Assembly (NCBI GenBank): GCA_003971905.1
Contig: RSEE01000044.1
Location: 310,001-374,000, forward strand
Reading direction: 5' to 3'
From: Moniliella sp. 'wahieum'
Taxonomy: Eukaryota; Basidiomycota; Moniliellomycetes; Moniliellales; Moniliellaceae
Length of the DNA stretch: 64,000 bases
Below are positions 58,877 through 64,000 of the stretch, one piece after another. Within the stretch, counting starts at the first letter, position 1. Every line of letters begins with the position of its first letter. The position numbers and the translations under genes were made by a program. The notes beneath the pieces are model-generated. The model had not been told where the DNA came from and ran no database searches. It saw only the letters and a list, made by a program, of their open reading frames with translations.

Positions 58877-60792
58877 GGCGAACAGGACAAGGGTTAAGGC
58901 GAGAGAGGTGGGAGGGCGAGGGGAAGAGCAGTGGATGTGGTGCGGTGGGAGGGTGGGGAATCTGTAGAGCCAGCCAAAGAGGGGGGTGGTTTTATACTCC
59001 CAAGCCCCTGAAAAAAACGGGCGAGCACACGTACCACCGGCGTTACCAGACATGTGCATCATGCTTGATGCAATGCCCTCTACAGTCACAAGTCACTAGT
59101 CACTAGGCAGGCCCCAGGCCTCAGGGACGTGCCGAAAGAGGGCAGATGGCACGGGGTATCACCTATGGCGCGCGTAGCTGGACTTGAGATGCCAGAAGTG
59201 GGCAAAGAAAATGACCGTCCGGTGAGCATCTCTGACGATCTTCGCACACATGCGCCGTATCCGCCCTGCAGTGCCCATGCACCTGCATCACCAGTCAAGC
59301 TTCAAGCTAGTCAGTCACTAGTCACTGCATCACCGGCACCCCCACAAAATGTTGCCTGAGTGGAATGACGGACTGGGGTTGCTTAATGCTTCTTGCTATC
59401 GCAGGGCCACCGCCAGTCGCTATAGTCGCTAGGCGTTCCCGGCGTGTCCCGCAACCAATATTCAACGGTCCAGCGGTCTTGGGTCCCGGTCATGCGTCAT
59501 GCATGGTAGCATCACGTTTGAGCTTTGAGCAGGGATGCTGCCTACGGCCTATACTGCATACTGTGGGATCATGATCGTGTGTGTACTTTTGGCGGGTGGC
59601 GCGGCGTTGTTGCGGCACTGCATGTGAATATGTGAATACTAGTAGTAGCACACCGTAGGAGTACGCCTTGTAGGCCCAGTTGGGTGCGCTCAACGGCATG
59701 CTGACAAACGGGCGACGGGCAAGCGCCAAACCCACGTCGCGCACCGAGATCAGAGCGGAGGGCATCATCATCAATGCACAATGCACAAAATGGCTATCCG
59801 CGCGGGTCGGTCCGGAGCAAAGGAGAGAGCATCGAGCACGGGAGGTGGGCTGATCCAGCGACGAGACGGATGGGATAGCCAATAGCCAATAGCCGATAGT
59901 CGATAGCCCCCCGCCCCTGGGCCAGCTGGCGTACCGTGGTCTGATTTTGCCAATGCGGAGCCCCAGTCACGTGGGCCGCACGGCGCCAGTGGGTAGCATC
60001 AGCCCATTCCTCGGGATGCTTGATACTGCCCCTGTGCCACCCTCCCCGCGCCTGTGTACGGCTCCAAGTGTCTATATTTCCACCACACCTTCCGACTCCT
60101 CCCGCGTCCTCTTCCATCTCAATCCTATTGGTGTGATCTCCCGACAACGGCGGCTAGGAGCGAGGCGCATCTGCTGCGAACATCTGTACTAAATAACTCT
60201 GTATCCAATATTCAACTGAAGTACTCAAGCCTCCTGCTTGGGCCTCGCGCGCCTCACATGTCATGCACATGTCCCTACCTGCACCACACCCTCCCATGTC
60301 ACAGCGGCTTTACGCTTGGGTTGCTTGGATAGAACAAAGAACAAAAAAAATGCATCAATTAAACGAAAAGAAACGAGAGAGTCGGCCCGGCTCCTTGGGC
60401 TTGTGTGCAGCGCCAAGGGAAACCAAAACGTATACACGCTACACATCAATCAACGTTACGCGTTACACGTTTTATCACGTCGTCATCATCAGGATGCCTG
60501 AGCTTGAGGCCTGAGGCTCAGGCCTGGCGCCTGACGGGCGAGCCAGCAATCGAGCCTCCGACAGGCGACCGTGACGGTCCGCCCCCAAATCAATCCAGGC
60601 TTGAAAAACTTGAAGAGCATGAAGCTGGAAAAACTTGAAGCTTGAAGCTTGAAGCTTGACGCAGGTCCAACATACCGTCAGCCACCCTAGCCCCCCCCCC
60701 CCCCCCTCACCACATCCTTCATCCTTCAAGCTTCATTCCCCATCCTTCATACCTCAACCTCAACCTGATACTTGACACTTGATACGTGACAG
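58877..60792. other. intergenic with many short repeats
   Basis: Carries AGTCACTAGTCACTAGG (59091-59107), GTCAAGCTTCAAGCTAGTCA (59294-59313), GTCACTAGTCACTG, CACGTG (59968-59973), CTTGAAGCTTGAAGCTTGAA (60634-60653) and a run of C near 60691-60707. No gene supported. Confidence 0.45.
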
Positions 60793-63700
60793 CTACGCGG
60801 AGTCGGCCTCCGACGGCGCCACCTGAGCCTGCACCGTGCTAGCAGGGGCTTAGCGTTGCGAGCCGGGCGAAGGGCACGGGAGGCGGACCGTTGTGGGCGT
60901 TTGGGCGTCGCAGTGATAGGAGGGGAAGGTGTGGCGGCAGTGGTGGGAGTGGTGGGCGTGGTGGGAGTGGTAGGTCGGTCGGGGAGAGTGGCAATGAAGC
61001 TCAAGGGCCGGTTGCGGGCCGGACGACGGAAGGGGTAGCAGTAGCAGTAGCAGTAGAAGGCTCGGGCGTCTTGCTGATCGAAGTACCGTTCGGAGCTGTG
61101 TCCGTTGCCGTGGCTGGGTTGGAAGAGTGGTCGTACGATTCGGCTTCGGCAAATGCATCGGAGCTTTCCCCGTCCGACTGCTCCGACTGCTCCGACTGCT
61201 CCGCAGGCACTGGGGCCGGGGTGGGTGCGGCGGAAAACAGATACTCTTGCCGGGTTTGAGCTTCTTCTTGATCCTGTTGCGTTTCCTGTACCGTCTCATC
61301 CTCATCCTGTTGCGTTTCCTGTGCCGTGTTGTGCGACGTCGGTTCGCGTGAGGGAGGCATACTGGAGATCCGACGGGAAATGATCGCAAATGCATCTGTC
61401 GTGCTCTCTTCCGCCTCGTCCGTATCGTACTCAGCCGCCAAGAGTCGATGCTATGCCTCGTGCTAGGACCCGACTCTGATGCAGCCTTGGATCCCTGGCG
61501 CTCCAACTCCTCGTCATCCAGGTCATCATCGTCCGTGCCTAAGTGCAGGCTTTCCCTCCGAGCCACCGGCACAGCAATCTTTTGTTGGTGGTTGGGCTCA
61601 GTAGCCATTGTCGCTGTCTTGGGCTCCTCAACCTCAACCTCATCCTCTTCCTTCTCCTTCTTCTTCTCCTCATCTTCTTCAGGTAGCTGCTTGGCGAACA
61701 AACGACCCGGAGTGAAAGACCGCCCAACGGAGGTGGACGTCGATGTCGATGTTTGCCCTGTTTCCCCAGGTAGCAGTCCCAAGCCTGAAGCAGGAGTGCC
61801 CGAGCGCCCGCTCCACATCGAGTCTAGCAACAACTCGGTAGCTGTCTTGCGCCTCGACTTCTTGACTGTTTGGAAATCAGGTTCATCGGGTTGACTACTC
61901 AAGCGCTCATCGTTCTGCTCATCGTTCTGCTCATCGTTCTGCTGGTCGTTCTGCTCATCCCCTCGTGCCAGGTCGGTCTCGTCGTTGAGCTTACCCTCCT
62001 TGGCGTCAATAGTACGGGCGATTCGGGCCGGTTCCTCCTCCGCCGACCCCTTACGAAAATTTACCGCCGAAGTAACAGTGGACGTGGACTCTTTCCCCTC
62101 AAACTTCTCCGTTGCTGAGGGATGGGGCGCGTCGGGCGCTGCAGCAGGCTCCTCAGCTTGGTCGGCCGTCTGAACAGGGACGACATCTTCCGAAGCAGAC
62201 TGGATCGAGTCCTGTTGCGCAAGATCGGACGACTGCGCCGCATCCTTTCCTACAGGTGCGGTGCTTGTACTTGTTTGTGTTTGTGCTTGTGTCTAGTTCA
62301 AGGTCCGTCTTGGCATCGACACCTTTCGCTTTGATGCTGTTGTCCGTCGAGTCGGGTGCAGGAAAGCTCTGAGGTAGCCTCGAGGTTGGCACCTTTCGAA
62401 GTAGTCTGCTCTAGCTTGTCATCCTCTTGCTCAGGGGTCTTCTTGTCCTGGCCCAGGGGGAACATGCCGGCCGGACTGGACGTATAGGGAGGAGGCGAAT
62501 CAAGATCGAGAGGCTTGAGGGTCCCGTGCTTTCCTGCGAGGGGGAGCGCTTCAAGGGCGGCAGAGAGACCGCTTTGGCATCTGGCAATGGACCGGGCGCA
62601 ATAAAGCGAGTGGATCCCATCGGTGGCAGAGTGGCAGGAGCGACAAAGCGGTGTCCGGCCTTGGTGCGGTAATCGCCTCGGCCCGCTTGACAGCACCGGG
62701 ATGACGTGGCGGCGGTGGCAAGGACCAAATAGTCTTTGTGAATTGCGTCAAGCCGCTCATCCTCTTCGTCTTGGATGCCCGCTTGTTCCATAAAGTCAAG
62801 TTGTTCGGGTGTAGGCGGTAAACGGAGCCGCTCACCGTCGTCCAGACCAAAGGTCCGCCATTTTCCGTCGTCGCACTGTCGTCGAGCCGATCTTGATCGA
62901 GGATGCACTGTCGTGGACTGAGCCGATGGTCGAGGCTGTGTCAGTATCAACCATGCTGGCCTGGGACGAACTGCTTTGCGATGACAGGTGGGCCAGAGAC
63001 GCGTTATCCAGTTCCTTGGGTACACGTAAATCTGACATGGTTGCTTGGGCCTGTCCCGTCTCAGCTGCGGCCAGGGCGTCGTAGAGCTGACGCGCCTCGA
63101 CGGGCTTGCGTACTTTTCCTTCCAACACATCTCGACCGGTCAGACCGGCCAATGGTACACCCTTTCGTTCTCATCAAAACGCGTGAGGTAGACCATAGCC
63201 ATGCCCTCGAGACCAGCATAGAACCCACGGTTGCGAGTATACGAGAACAAAGGGGCAGGAGGTTTGGCAATTTTCCTCTTCTCTCCCTCGGAACTTGCAT
63301 CTTGGAATTACTCCAGTCCACTCCGTTGACACTCATATCCATAGCAGCGCCCGTACCTACCGGCCAGCTGCAATCGCAGTCTCGGCGCCCAGAGTGACCT
63401 TGTGTGTTTTGAATCCCTCGAGAGCAGTGGGAGACATGATGAGCAACACCACATCGTAAACATCGACACCAAACATGAGTCCTGCTGTAGCGTTCTGTGG
63501 TGTGATAAAGAAGGACCGGACCAGGAGCCATCGGGAAGACGAGCCATGACGATGCCCGAGCCGCCGAGCCCCCAAAGGGTGCTATGCCACTGCGCATCGA
63601 GGTGTAGATAGCAATTCCACACGCCTTTTTGAACACATCAGGAGGAATCTTGTGCGTCGGGCGAGGTTAGTGGTGACAAGACAAAAGACGCGGGAGGAGG

Positions 63701-64000
63701 ACGAACCTTGCGATGATTTTGACCTTCTTGATCTTCTTGGTGATCTTTTGGGTGCGTGTTTCGCTCGGAGCCAGTTTGGCAGCTTGCTCCTTGGTCATGG
63801 GTTGGCCGTCGGGACCTACGGTCTGCTCCTGACGACGACCTTGCCGTTGGGGTCGTCATCAGCGACGACTTGCTCTTCCTCGCGAACAAAGCCCTGTTGG
63901 GTAAAGCCATTGAGGATGCGAGTGCACTTGGCAATCTCCTCGACGTAGTCGCCCGAGCTGGGCCAGAAGCGCTCGTTGCCGAGCTTGTGGCTTGCTGCAT
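60793..64000 (-). CDS. SYLF-domain (Ysc84-type) protein with long disordered tail, 5' end beyond window
   Basis: SYLF domains bind phosphoinositides and, in Ysc84, actin at endocytic sites. From the right edge: KLGNERFWPSSGDYVEEIAK, CTRILNGF, a basic linker, an intron (63706-63649), then IPPDVFKKACGIAIYTSMRS, the core GGSGIVMARLPDGSWSGPS, VDVYDVVLLIMSPTALEGF, THKVTLGAETAIAAG, and SYTRNRGFYAGLEGMAMVYL then FDENERVYHW. These are the ordered SYLF blocks. The remaining about 700 codons are disordered, with LPPTPEQLDFMEQAGIQDEE near 62800, Gln/Glu-rich runs at 61.3 and 61.65 kb, ending AQVAPSEADSA at 60793. No SH3 domain seen. Frames change often; the lower part could be a separate gene. Confidence 0.75.

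Noticed and set aside
1-64000. Biosynthetic cluster, toxin or defence system
   Set aside because: The genes are housekeeping or structural and unrelated to one another; no cluster of enzymes, no toxin-like gene and no defence module seen.

Overview
This window is nuclear DNA of a fungus. The genes are compact and GC-rich, with short GT-AG introns of about 50-120 nt, several with a CTNAC-like branch point. The gene set is fungal: a PacC/Rim101 pH regulator, Ssd1, Nic96, Tom5, an FSH1-type hydrolase, a Scs2/VAP protein and a SYLF protein. The overall look fits a GC-rich basidiomycete, yeast-like or smut-like, but nothing here fixes the lineage.

Left arm (1-32.9 kb), dense housekeeping genes. 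In order: a tRNA pseudouridine synthase Pus3/Deg1 running off the left edge (-), RNA polymerase subunit Rpb6 (-), PacC/Rim101 (-), V-ATPase subunit B (-), an F-box protein (+), a 2.7 kb gene-poor gap, mitochondrial acyl carrier protein (-) divergent from a Tom5-like protein (+), ribosomal protein uL2 (-), a long disordered protein with two PCNA-binding boxes (+), an FSH1-type hydrolase (-), Nic96/Nup93 (+), Ssd1 (+), an intron-containing tRNA-Leu(AAG) (+) and a secreted double-psi-barrel protein (+).

Central desert (about 33-48.3 kb). I find no intact protein gene. GC is lower, and the stretch holds a decayed Ty3/gypsy pol (RT and RNase H), a gag-like fragment, two 3' ends of the same LINE-like element in opposite orientation about 3.8 kb apart around an AT-rich core, a diverged copy of a repeat also present at 10.65 kb, a tRNA-like sequence and an intron-containing tRNA-Ser(TGA). 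This could be pericentromeric or centromeric DNA or a heterochromatic retroelement graveyard.

Right arm (48.3-64 kb). A long disordered protein of unknown function (+), a Scs2/VAP ER protein (-), a decayed LTR retrotransposon with gag, protease, integrase and chromodomain pieces (-), an NDUFA4/MLRQ-type mitochondrial protein (-) and a SYLF-domain protein running off the right edge (-). Short palindromic repeats (GTTGAACGTTCAAC-like, CTTGAAG-like, AGTGACTAG-like) recur between genes, and CACGTG sites recur near gene starts.

A caution for all gene models: highly conserved, essential genes (uL2, V-ATPase B, PacC zinc fingers, ACP) are interrupted by single-base losses, mostly in short runs of one base. 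The reading frame therefore jumps although protein similarity continues. This looks like residual assembly error rather than gene decay, so many CDS entries are given as one span with several internal frame changes.
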